Assembly (NCBI GenBank): GCA_965140765.1
Contig: OZ223309.1
Coordinates: 744,001 to 808,000, forward strand
Origin: Sunxiuqinia sp963678245
Lineage (GTDB): Bacteria > Bacteroidota > Bacteroidia > Bacteroidales > Prolixibacteraceae
Direction of reading: 5' to 3'
Length of the DNA stretch: 64,000 nt
Made by a program: the position numbers and the translations under genes. Positions 26,662-34,687 of this stretch are shown piece after piece. The notes beneath the pieces are model-generated. The model did no database searches. It was not told the origin of the DNA and saw nothing but the letters and a program-made list of their open reading frames with translations. The stretch's first letter is position 1. Every line of letters starts with the position of its first letter.

Positions 26662-27783
26662 ATGATAAGAATATTTTATTTAAACTCAGATTACACTAAA
26701 AGAGTATTCGGACTTGATTTGATGAGAGCCTTAGCTATTGTTTTTGTGGTTATGGGGCATGGAGGTTGGATGTTAAGTTTTGCCAACACAAACTTTCCAT
26801 GGATTAAACTTATTGATGGTGTAGAATTATTTTTCGTTTTAAGCGGATTTCTAATTGGTGGAATTCTTATCAAGAAGTATCAAGATAACAATGTTTTAAA
26901 AATAACAGATGTTAAGGATTTTTGGATTAGAAGATGGTTTCGTACTCTACCGAATTATTACTTGATACTGATTGTTAATGTTTTATTTGTTTATTTTGGA
27001 ATAATAAAAGAAGATATATCTCAGTTCAATTGGAGGTTCTTACTCTTTCTACAAAACTTCTCAAAACCCTTTTATGATTTCTTTTGGGAGTCATGGAGTT
27101 TAAGTATTGAAGAATGGTTTTACCTTTTGTTTCCAATACTTTTAGGAGTAATGTATTATTTCAAAAAGTACTTAAATATTTCTAAAAAGAGACTTTTTCT
27201 TTATTCAATTTTAACATTTCTATTAATACCATTTTTACTCAGATTATTTATAGCGTCACGGTTTGAAGTTGACCAATTTTGGCTTGGGGTTAGAATATAT
27301 AAAGTTGTTATTTATCGATTGGATGGTATTGCATTAGGTCTTTTAGCTGCATTCATAAAGTATTGGCATCCTACTTTTTGGCATAAGAGTAGAAACTATA
27401 GTTTTGTTATTGGACTTGTATTGAGTTATGTAATTCTTTATTCCACTTGGTTGCCAAATGATTTTTCAAGCAAAGTTCTTAAGATTATGTTTCAAAGTAT
27501 AGGTTGCTTTTTATTGTTACCAAAATTCGATAGTATTAAATCTGCGCCTCGTATAATTACAAAAGTAGTAACTCATATAAGCTTGATATCATATTCTATG
27601 TACTTAATAAACTTAGCTTTAGTTTCAGAAGTTATTAGGGATAATTTTCCTCCACATGGGCCAAAGACTGGTTGGGGTTTGTATGTTGTATATTGGGGAA
27701 TAGTAATTATTGTATCTACCCTTTTGTATAAGTTCTATGAAAAACCTATTATGGATATTAGAGATAAGATTAGCGTTAAGTAA
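26662..27783 (+). CDS. Membrane acyltransferase (acyltransferase 3 family)
   Basis: A 373-residue multi-pass membrane protein. An ORF start at 26512 lies in the attC, so ATG 26662 is used. Family motifs: GLDLMRALAIVFVVMGHGG (catalytic-type His in transmembrane helix 1), GVELFFVLSGFLIGG, FWIRRWFRTLPNYYL and SWSLSIEEWFYLLFP. About ten membrane segments. Such enzymes O-acylate cell-surface sugars. The attC at its end does not match the start of its cassette (see attC 19), so the unit may be a fusion. Confidence 0.85.
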   Translation: MIRIFYLNSDYTKRVFGLDLMRALAIVFVVMGHGGWMLSFANTNFPWIKLIDGVELFFVLSGFLIGGILIKKYQDNNVLKITDVKDFWIRRWFRTLPNYYLILIVNVLFVYFGIIKEDISQFNWRFLLFLQNFSKPFYDFFWESWSLSIEEWFYLLFPILLGVMYYFKKYLNISKKRLFLYSILTFLLIPFLLRLFIASRFEVDQFWLGVRIYKVVIYRLDGIALGLLAAFIKYWHPTFWHKSRNYSFVIGLVLSYVILYSTWLPNDFSSKVLKIMFQSIGCFLLLPKFDSIKSAPRIITKVVTHISLISYSMYLINLALVSEVIRDNFPPHGPKTGWGLYVVYWGIVIIVSTLLYKFYEKPIMDIRDKISVK

Positions 27784-27787
27784 TTGC

Positions 27788-27920
27788 TATGCCTAACAAT
27801 GTATAAAAATAATAGCCGAGACAATAGTAAATTTAAGGGTTATAGCCCGCTTCAACTTTCTTGTAATTTGACAAGGATGTGTCACGCAATCGGCTACTAT
27901 TCTTATACTAACCGTTAGGC
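27788..27920 (+). repeat. attC site 19
   Basis: The site runs from TATGCCTAAC to GTTAGGC. Its AAC arm (TGCCTAAC) does not pair with the preceding cassette start GTTGTGC but does pair with its own GTT arm, so a boundary was probably lost in cassette 19. Confidence 0.8.
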
Positions 27921-28051
27921 AACATAATGGCGGACATTATTTCGTTCATAATTTATCAAATACTATATCAAAAATTTTATTTAAGAATAATTTATTCATT
28001 ATTTCACGCTCTATTATTTTGAAACACTAATCTAAAATAAGAATTACAATT

Positions 28052-29026
28052 ATGTATAAACGTAATCATGGAATTGATCTTCTAAAATTTATTGCAGCAT
28101 TAATGATAACTAATAGTCATTTTATTCCACTCTATCAAGATCACAATATAAGCTTTGCAACATTGGGGGTACATGGAAATGCTTTGTTTTTTTTTGTTTC
28201 TGGTTTTTTTCTTACAAATATTAAGACAACCGATGGAAAATTTATAAGATTTGATATTTGGATAAGAAAGAAAATAATCAGATTATGGCCGACAATAATT
28301 GTATTCTTTGTTTTTGCAAACTTATTATTTTCGAAAGAAATTAGTTGGTATGATTTTCTATTTGCAGGGCATTATTGGTTTGTAAGGTGTTTTATTATTA
28401 GTTTTTCGATAATTTATTTTATTCTTAAATATTTAAACCAATACTCAAAACATATATTAGTTTTATCTATCATATTTTCATCATTTTATATATTTATATC
28501 TCCTAAAGTTAATGGGTCAATTTATCATGCATTTCATTATGTGTGCTACTTCAGTTCAATGATGTTAGGCGTTAATATAGGTTTATATAAGGACAAAATA
28601 AAAACTCGAAATCTATTATTTGATTTGACTTTATGTGCAACCTCTTTTATAATGTATTTCATAATATTATCTCTTGGAAAAGGAAAATCAGATAACTGGT
28701 ATTACATTCAATTATTTGCAGTTTTTCCTTTATTACTTTTTCTATTTTATTCATATAAAATTGTTAGTTACAATTGGTGTTCGAGAATTGCAAATTTTAA
28801 AATCTGGTCAATTGTTTTTATTATATCATCTTTAACTTATGAAATTTATATCGTACAATTTGACATAGTAACAGATGCATTTAATAAGTGGTATCCACTT
28901 AACACAGTCATTGTATTTGCTATAATAGTGGTTATTGCATACGCTTTAAGAGTTTTTACGAACTTTTTTTTACTGTTATTTTCAAGTAAGGATTGGAATA
29001 TTAAACAAATTCTTAGTTATAAGTAA
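28052..29026 (+). CDS. Second membrane acyltransferase (acyltransferase 3 family)
   Basis: A 324-residue multi-pass membrane protein with KRNHGIDLLKFIAALMITNSHF (His of the first helix is in a variant context), HGNALFFFVSGFFLTN and RKKIIRLWPTIIVF. It is more diverged from the family core than the previous gene and lacks the SIEEWFY motif, having GHYWFVRCFIISF instead. Likely a polysaccharide or cell-surface O-acyltransferase. Cassette 20 starts GTTAGGCAAC and ends GTTGCCTAAC. Its 130-bp leader has no ORF. Confidence 0.78.
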   Translation: MYKRNHGIDLLKFIAALMITNSHFIPLYQDHNISFATLGVHGNALFFFVSGFFLTNIKTTDGKFIRFDIWIRKKIIRLWPTIIVFFVFANLLFSKEISWYDFLFAGHYWFVRCFIISFSIIYFILKYLNQYSKHILVLSIIFSSFYIFISPKVNGSIYHAFHYVCYFSSMMLGVNIGLYKDKIKTRNLLFDLTLCATSFIMYFIILSLGKGKSDNWYYIQLFAVFPLLLFLFYSYKIVSYNWCSRIANFKIWSIVFIISSLTYEIYIVQFDIVTDAFNKWYPLNTVIVFAIIVVIAYALRVFTNFFLLLFSSKDWNIKQILSYK

Positions 29027-29145
29027 CTTTCGTTAAGTTATGTGCCATAGACATAAGTTTTTGAATTATGATATTATCAAAGAACTAAGCTATTATTTTA
29101 AGATAAAAATCACTACTTAGTTAAAATGAAAATACATGGAGTTAC

Positions 29146-29281
29146 GTTGCCTAACAAGTGGTCATAAAACATTGCGCGGATAGTGCTAAATGTAAAAGAA
29201 ATAGCTATTAATAGACGGTCTAGGGGTTTGATAGGGAAGTGTTTCAAAATGCGCAACGTTTCATACCACAGGCTGTTATGC
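29146..29281 (+). repeat. attC site 20
   Basis: The site runs from TTGCCTAAC to GTTATGC. GTTGCCTAAC matches the cassette start at 27914. Arms tggtcataaaac and gtttcatacca face each other. Confidence 0.85.
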
Positions 29282-29300
29282 AAAATATTAATAAACACCA

Positions 29301-29432
29301 GTGACTAAATTAAAACTACTTTTTATAACAGCTGTATTTCTTTTCTCAAACTGTTCAAATGGACAAAACTCCAAAACCGAGATGGCATTGTATAATGTCG
29401 GATTAGGAAGAACTGAGCTTAAAACCCAATAA
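29301..29432 (+). pseudogene. Lipoprotein gene truncated by IS copy 5
   Basis: A GTG start gives TKLKLLFITAVFLFSNC, a signal peptide with a lipobox-like FSNC. After about 36 residues the frame enters the IS at 29409 and stops inside it (RTELKTQ). The 3' part of the gene and the AAC half of its attC are missing, so sequence has been deleted between the gene and attC 21. Confidence 0.7.
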
Positions 29433-29492
29433 AAACCCATAATTTTTCATTTAAAACACCCTGTTTTTTTGGGGGCTGTTCCCAAAGAAAAA

Positions 29493-30470
29493 TTATTGAC
29501 CGACGATGGTACTTCGATAGGCCGGATCGTATGGTATCCCTGATTTGGCAATGGCAAAAGCTTGTTTGACCAATTTGTTGCATACAGCAATTAAAGCTAG
29601 CTTTTTTGACTTTCCTTTGGTTACAATTCGTTGATACAATGCATGGCACTGAGGATTGCATTTACTGGCTGTAAAACTGCACATAAACAAATGGTTGCGC
29701 ATATTCGGATTGCCCCGTTTACTGATTCGGGACTGCCCGTTTATACTTGTACCTGAAGTATGTTCCGTAGGAGCCAGTCCAAAGAATGCGGATACCTGAC
29801 GGTAGTTATCGAAGTTCCGAAAGCCATTACTCATAATTATCAGGTAAACTGCAGTCTTTTTTCCCACTCCGGGAATAGAAGTTATATTGCTCAATAAATC
29901 ACCATCGTGTTGTTTTATAAGCACTTCAATCTCCTGTTCCAAAAGGACAATCTCATCGTTAACATGACGTAGCTGACGTTTCAATGAAGTGATAATCCTG
30001 CCCGTTTTAACACCCCTGCTTTCCAGTCCCTGGATATGGTTCTTTAAGGCTGTATTCTGCTTTAAATATAACACTACAACTTTCTGAAGCTGCTTACTCT
30101 TTTCGATGTATTCAGGTTCCGGAATCCATTGTTTAAGTGGTTGTTCCTGAGCAAACAATGCAATCATTCGAGCATCACTCTTATCGGTTTTATTCTGCTG
30201 CAGCTTCATCTGAATAAAACGTTTAATGGTTAAAGGATTTACCACAGAAACTTCAATCCCTTTTTGGTAGAGGAAAACGGCAAGCTGTTGGTAATAACTT
30301 CCAGTTGATTCCATCACGCAATGAGTGTTGGACTTCATTAATTTGTAAAACAAGCGAAAACCCTTTGAATCATTACTGTAACAATGATGCCCTGTTGATA
30401 AATCCCATACATCGAATGTCTCTTTTGAGATGTCAACTCCAATAAAATGTTTACTTTTATACATAACCAT
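29493..30470 (-). CDS. IS110-family transposase (copy 5)
   Basis: A 325-residue intact DEDD transposase, identical in protein to copy 3. Confidence 0.92.
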   Translation of the reverse strand: MVMYKSKHFIGVDISKETFDVWDLSTGHHCYSNDSKGFRLFYKLMKSNTHCVMESTGSYYQQLAVFLYQKGIEVSVVNPLTIKRFIQMKLQQNKTDKSDARMIALFAQEQPLKQWIPEPEYIEKSKQLQKVVVLYLKQNTALKNHIQGLESRGVKTGRIITSLKRQLRHVNDEIVLLEQEIEVLIKQHDGDLLSNITSIPGVGKKTAVYLIIMSNGFRNFDNYRQVSAFFGLAPTEHTSGTSINGQSRISKRGNPNMRNHLFMCSFTASKCNPQCHALYQRIVTKGKSKKLALIAVCNKLVKQAFAIAKSGIPYDPAYRSTIVGQ

Positions 30471-30673
30471 TAGATTATGAAAGAACGAATCTACGGTAAT
30501 ATAGCAACCTAAAAACAGGCTTTTAGCCCAGAGAACTGATCGTATTGCAGTAGTAAAAGAGTGGTGATAATCTTTGTTGACAGGCTCTGATGGCCTAAAT
30601 TGTAACTCAACCTTACTCCACTCTTTCGTTCTTTCTGTTTATTGATAAAAGATAAGAAAATGTAAACTTAGGA
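30471..30673 (-). ncRNA. Candidate bridge RNA region of IS copy 5
   Basis: Same guides as copy 1, with the intact aaagagtgg stem. Confidence 0.6.
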
Positions 30674-30797
30674 ATTGTAAATTGCATTGCGGGGTTCGGG
30701 GTGTGTCGTTCGCTGGATTCTCGTTTCGCAGTTCCGTCCTGTCGGACAGGAACGAGCTCCGAAATCCGCAACGACAACTTACGAGTGACCGTTAGCG
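30674..30797 (+). repeat. attC site 21, right part only
   Basis: Residual attC after IS copy 5, ending GTTAGCG. The AAC half was lost in the deletion. Nearly the same as the right part of attC 13. Confidence 0.75.
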
Positions 30798-30813
30798 TTC
30801 ATGCGGTATGATA

Positions 30814-32108
30814 AAGGGACATCCTTTACAAAGTTAAAGGGACATAGTTTACACTTTTTGAAGTCGTAAATTGATCTAAAAAAAGATCATTATGCCTTGG
30901 AAAGAAACAACAACTATGGAACAAAAGATTGAATTTATCTGTGAATGGAACTCTCAAAAATATTCCATTTCAGAATTATGCCGGGCTTTTGAAATTTCAA
31001 GGCCGACAACGTACAAACTGATTAACAAGTATGAAAAATTTGGTTTAGAAGGTCTATTGGACGATTCTAAAGCGCCAATACACCATCCCAACCAAACAGA
31101 CCCTAAAGTGGTGGATAAAGTTTTAAAATTGAAAGAAAGACACAAGACCTGGGGGGCAAAAAAATTAAGAGTTTTATTGTTTAACGACTTTACAGAAAAT
31201 CAAATTCCATCGGTGGTTACAGTACACAATATCCTGAAAAAAAACGGTCTGGTGCAACCTCAAAAAAGATTAAGAAGGATAAAACCTACTTACCCTATTT
31301 TTGATCCACAACAGTGTAATGAGGTATGGAGTGCCGACTATAAAGGAAAGTTTAAAATGGGCAATAAAATATACTGCCACCCTTTAACCATTGCCGACTC
31401 CAGAAGCCGTTTTTTGTTCTCGGCCAAAGCTCATTTACATGAAGACTTGAAATCCGTAAAGAAAGAGTTTACAAGGGTTTTCAGGATGTTTGGTCTCCCT
31501 AAACAGGTACACACTGACAACGGTTCTCCATTTGCTGCTGCAACCTCAATACAGCGTTTCTCGAGGTTGTCATATTGGTTTATTGAACTGGGCATTTTTC
31601 CCGTATTCTCAGACCCATCGCATCCCGAACAGAACGGAAGACATGAACGAATGCACCGCGATCTAAAGGCATCTTGCGCTATGCCATCAGCCTTTGATTT
31701 AAAGACACAACAACGCACGTTAAATGCTTTTGTGAAGGAGTATAATAACGTCAGACCACATGAAGCTTTAGACATGATGACACCGGCAGAGGTGCATATC
31801 CGATCAAACAAACCATTCCCCGAGAGAATTAAAGAATGGACCTATTCTCCTGGCATGAAAGTGATGTATGTAACAAAAAGCGGAGCGATTAGGTGGAAGT
31901 CGTATTACTGGGTGTATTTATCCCGTGCTTTAACTGGAAAATACGTCGCTGCTATAGAAATCGGAAACGATGTTTGGAAGGTATTTTTCAGAAATGTACT
32001 TTTAGGATACTTTAATCAAAATGATTTAACTTATAAAGAATCATCAACAAGGTTAAGTCCGAAAATAGTGTAAAGGATGTGACTTTAACTTTGTAAACTA
32101 TGTGCCTT
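30814..32108 (+). mobile_element. IS481-family element with 41-bp imperfect inverted repeats
   Basis: The left repeat starts AAGGGACATCCTTTACAAAG (30814-30854); the right repeat (32068-32108), read in reverse, starts AAGGCACATAGTTTACAAAG. Both share ACAAAGTTAAAG in the middle. One transposase gene fills the element. No target duplication was found. It lies 16 bp after the core of attC 21, and the cassette start here (GTTAGCG) does not pair with the next attC. Confidence 0.8.
30892..32073 (+). CDS. IS481-family transposase
   Basis: A 393-residue DDE transposase. The N-terminal helix-turn-helix has YSISELCRAFEISRPTTYKL. The rve-type core has VWSADYKGKF (Asp), VHTDNGSPFA (Asp) and HPEQNGRHERMHRDLK (Glu), the DDE triad. 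The stop codon lies within the right inverted repeat. Looks intact. Confidence 0.9.
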   Translation: MPWKETTTMEQKIEFICEWNSQKYSISELCRAFEISRPTTYKLINKYEKFGLEGLLDDSKAPIHHPNQTDPKVVDKVLKLKERHKTWGAKKLRVLLFNDFTENQIPSVVTVHNILKKNGLVQPQKRLRRIKPTYPIFDPQQCNEVWSADYKGKFKMGNKIYCHPLTIADSRSRFLFSAKAHLHEDLKSVKKEFTRVFRMFGLPKQVHTDNGSPFAAATSIQRFSRLSYWFIELGIFPVFSDPSHPEQNGRHERMHRDLKASCAMPSAFDLKTQQRTLNAFVKEYNNVRPHEALDMMTPAEVHIRSNKPFPERIKEWTYSPGMKVMYVTKSGAIRWKSYYWVYLSRALTGKYVAAIEIGNDVWKVFFRNVLLGYFNQNDLTYKESSTRLSPKIV

Positions 32109-32287
32109 AACGAACATTTTGACAAGACGAAAGGAACTTATAAAAGATTTCAATTATGCATTGAGAATAAGGTATAAATCGAAAAAGAGTGAAAACAAAT
32201 TTCTAAATTAGAAACAAAGTCAACCTTATAAAAGGTTGAAAAATTACTTAGATTATTCATTTTATAACTAATGAATAAAATCCAAAA

Positions 32288-32716
32288 ATGACTAAAAGAC
32301 GTATTAACCAAATTCTAATTGTCACTTCTATTTTGATAATGACATCCTGCTTAGTTTCCACTAGTTCAAATAATTCAAGCACTGACATTCAAGAGGTTTT
32401 AGGTTCTTGGAACATAACGAAATCATCATTAAAAAAGATAAAAAGTGAAAACAAAGAAACAGAGGATAAAATAATAACCTCATTTAAATTAAATTCTGAT
32501 TCTACCGCAATAGTATATTTTGGAGAATCTGAGAAAAAAAGAATGAACGGGACTTGGATTTGGCAAGCTGAAAAAAAATTGGGAAATGAAAATTTTGGAG
32601 TTTCAATAAAAAGTGACGTTGTTATTCGTGTGACAGGTTACACATTAGGATTACAATTAAACGAAGAAAGAGGTAAGAATAACCTAACTGCTAGAGATTA
32701 TACATTTGAAAAATAA
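32288..32716 (+). CDS. Small lipoprotein, lipocalin-like
   Basis: A 142-residue lipoprotein with signal peptide and lipobox (IMTSC). The mature part starts with a Ser/Asn linker, then VLGSWNITKSSLKKI and MNGTWIWQAEKK, the pattern of Bacteroidota lipocalin-like (DUF-type) lipoproteins. Function unknown. It sits between the IS481 element and attC 22; the 180 bp before it holds no gene. Confidence 0.6.
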   Translation: MTKRRINQILIVTSILIMTSCLVSTSSNNSSTDIQEVLGSWNITKSSLKKIKSENKETEDKIITSFKLNSDSTAIVYFGESEKKRMNGTWIWQAEKKLGNENFGVSIKSDVVIRVTGYTLGLQLNEERGKNNLTARDYTFEK

Positions 32717-32721
32717 AAAAC

Positions 32722-32857
32722 GGTTTATAACAAAGTACATATTGCAGGGCAGGGTTCGGTGTTACGCCAACTGCGGATTCCCGTTTCGCAGTTCCACGTC
32801 CTTCGGACAGGAACGCTCTCCGAAATCCGCCCCGACAACATGTACTAACCGTTGTGT
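32722..32857 (+). repeat. attC site 22
   Basis: The site runs from TTTATAAC to GTTGTGT. Its AAC arm has no partner at the cassette start upstream, where the IS481 element and IS copy 5 have disturbed the array. Subfamily of attC 1, 4, 6 and 18. Confidence 0.85.
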
Positions 32858-32895
32858 GGCATAAAAATCGGCGATACTGCAAAAAAATACAAACT

Positions 32896-34149
32896 ATGGA
32901 AGAATATCCGACTTGGCTTAAAGTAATGCAAAATGGAACTATTGGGGAGGCACGAGCAAAAGCATTTCTTCTTGATAGATTTTGGATACTTGAAAGGTCT
33001 GTTGATATTGACGGAGCTGATTTTATTATTCAAAGGAGAATAACTAAGAATAATATTTTAGACAGAAATCCTCCAAGATTTGGTGTTGTTCAGGTTAAAT
33101 TTTATGATTCTGAAAAAACGACACATTATATACCAGAGGAGTACGTCTTAGATGATAAAAAAGAACCGAGAGACGAATTTTTTCTTCTTGGTTTTAGCGG
33201 AGGAGAAGACAACTCAAAGATGTTTTTTTTAACAGCAAAAATGATAAAAGAAAATTTTGCTCTTTCTGAAATTAAGGGCGCTAATAAGTTTAGGTTATAT
33301 GGCAAGAATATAATCCTTGATAATAAATTCCTAATACAAAATAAAAAGAACTCGCTTGATAGAATAGAAAATCAACTTATTCATGCTGATTTCGCAAAAA
33401 ACAGACAATTTCTCTCTTGGAGATTGCCAAGTACGCAAATTGATACATCGGCAATTTTACCAGACTTTAAGGAACCTTTAGACAACTGGTGGGGCGACAT
33501 TCCCAAGGAGTTTAAAGGAATTAAAGATTCAGCATATTCAGCAATGATAAAAGTTGAAGAAATATTTTATAAATTAAAATCAATAACAGAAGAAACGAAT
33601 CCTTTAAAAGCTTTTGAGTTCGCGCAAGATATCGAGTATGAGTGTAATCGTAATATGCAATTGCAATTACCAGATGATTTGTACAATGAAGAATTTGAAA
33701 GGGTATGTCACAACCATCTTGAACAGTTGAACAAACTTAGAAATGATGGATTGTTGGATAGCTTTTTAGGAATTAGAAAAAGTATTGCAAAACAAATTAT
33801 TCCCTTTTTATGGAAAAATCTACCCTTTGACCCAAATACAGTTCACTCTATTTTTATTGAATTTAATAGTTCTGATTTCTCAATTATTAACATTTCTCAA
33901 AAACTAACGAAAGTAAGTGATTACTGGAATGTTTCTGAAGAATTAAATCAATTCGGGCATATGGAAATCTCAACAAGTTCATATGATGGGATAAAAGATA
34001 TATCTGACACAAAATTTGAGTTTTACTGGCTGCCTGGTAGAATATTTATCGAAGAAAAGTATAAGAATGACTTGAAAGGATTTTATGAACAAACGGATTT
34101 TAGATTATACTATACCTGTATGGAAAAGATTTATTATTCTAAATATTAA
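32896..34149 (+). CDS. DUF4365-like protein (possible nuclease)
   Basis: About 417 residues from ATG 32896; an upstream in-frame ATG at 32854 touches the attC core. The N-terminal 150 residues have GEARAKAFLLDRFWILER, VDIDGADFII and FGVVQVKFY, the E...D-G-x-D...Q-x-K pattern of DUF4365, a PD-(D/E)xK-like fold common in defence islands. The C-terminal 250 residues are helical and unrecognised. Sole gene of cassette 23. Confidence 0.65.
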   Translation: MEEYPTWLKVMQNGTIGEARAKAFLLDRFWILERSVDIDGADFIIQRRITKNNILDRNPPRFGVVQVKFYDSEKTTHYIPEEYVLDDKKEPRDEFFLLGFSGGEDNSKMFFLTAKMIKENFALSEIKGANKFRLYGKNIILDNKFLIQNKKNSLDRIENQLIHADFAKNRQFLSWRLPSTQIDTSAILPDFKEPLDNWWGDIPKEFKGIKDSAYSAMIKVEEIFYKLKSITEETNPLKAFEFAQDIEYECNRNMQLQLPDDLYNEEFERVCHNHLEQLNKLRNDGLLDSFLGIRKSIAKQIIPFLWKNLPFDPNTVHSIFIEFNSSDFSIINISQKLTKVSDYWNVSEELNQFGHMEISTSSYDGIKDISDTKFEFYWLPGRIFIEEKYKNDLKGFYEQTDFRLYYTCMEKIYYSKY

Positions 34150-34157
34150 AAAAATAC

Positions 34158-34356
34158 GCCACACAACAATGTATAAAAAACATAAGTGGTTCAGTGGTTT
34201 ACGAAGCTTTCGAGCATTTAATCAGCTCCGCCAAATCTGCGATTTGACGGGTTTGTTTAATATTTTAAATTTGTGTCAAAACGCAAATTTGGCTATGTGC
34301 AACTTGACAGGTAAGAGCTTCGAAATCACTTACGTTTCTTATACTCACCGTTGGGT
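34158..34356 (+). repeat. attC site 23 (long form)
   Basis: The site runs from GCCACACAAC to GTTGGGT. GCCACACAAC is the reverse complement of GTTGTGTGGC at 32851. About 199 bp, with an internal hairpin (ccaaatctgcgatttg and caaatttgg). Confidence 0.8.
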
Positions 34357-34687
34357 GTAATTTCCCACATAAGAACCTCTGAAATAGATTTTAATCAAAT
34401 TATCTATTCCTCCATTTCTAATTAAATCCTTTTGCTAACGAGGAGCCCTAAGATTTGAAGTTCTACTATATTTGAAACAGGCTCTTTGTGTAACCGATTT
34501 TAAAAGTGGTGCTTCCAAAGCCCGTGCGTAATTCTGGTTGAAATGTAAAAAGCCCCTGAAGTTGCATTTCAAGGGCCTATTGATAAATCCAGTGGTGGCA
34601 TCCCGATTCGGGACGACCCCGTTCAGAATATTTCTCGATTCAAAGATACATTTCCTTAGAGCTATTTTACTTATTAATCGAAAAATT
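34357..34687 (+). other. Cassette remnant and upstream end of second IS110-family element
   Basis: After the attC 23 core come about 84 bp without an ORF, ending CTTTTGCTAAC, which resembles an attC AAC half-site. The sequence after it up to the transposase start holds hairpins (gaaatg/catttc around 34540-34572; cccgattcggg near 34602-34612) and is probably the upstream non-coding end of the IS, where a bridge RNA would be encoded. The exact element end is not determined. Confidence 0.45.

Larger units (their letters stand above)
29409..30673 (-). mobile_element. IS110-family element, copy 5, with left-side deletion
   Basis: 1,265 bp with the same ends as the other copies. The right flank is the usual attC sequence (ATTGTAAATTGCATTGCGG), but the left flank is GTCGGATTAGGA, inside a gene. 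The last six flank bases TTAGGA equal the element's other end, suggesting the deletion was made by the recombinase itself using a chance end-like site (inference). Shares Asn in RHVNDE with copy 3. Confidence 0.88.

Noticed and set aside
9939..30673. IS110-family genes as site-specific invertases (Piv-like)
   Set aside because: Five near-identical copies with fixed ends and precise target joins behave as an insertion sequence.
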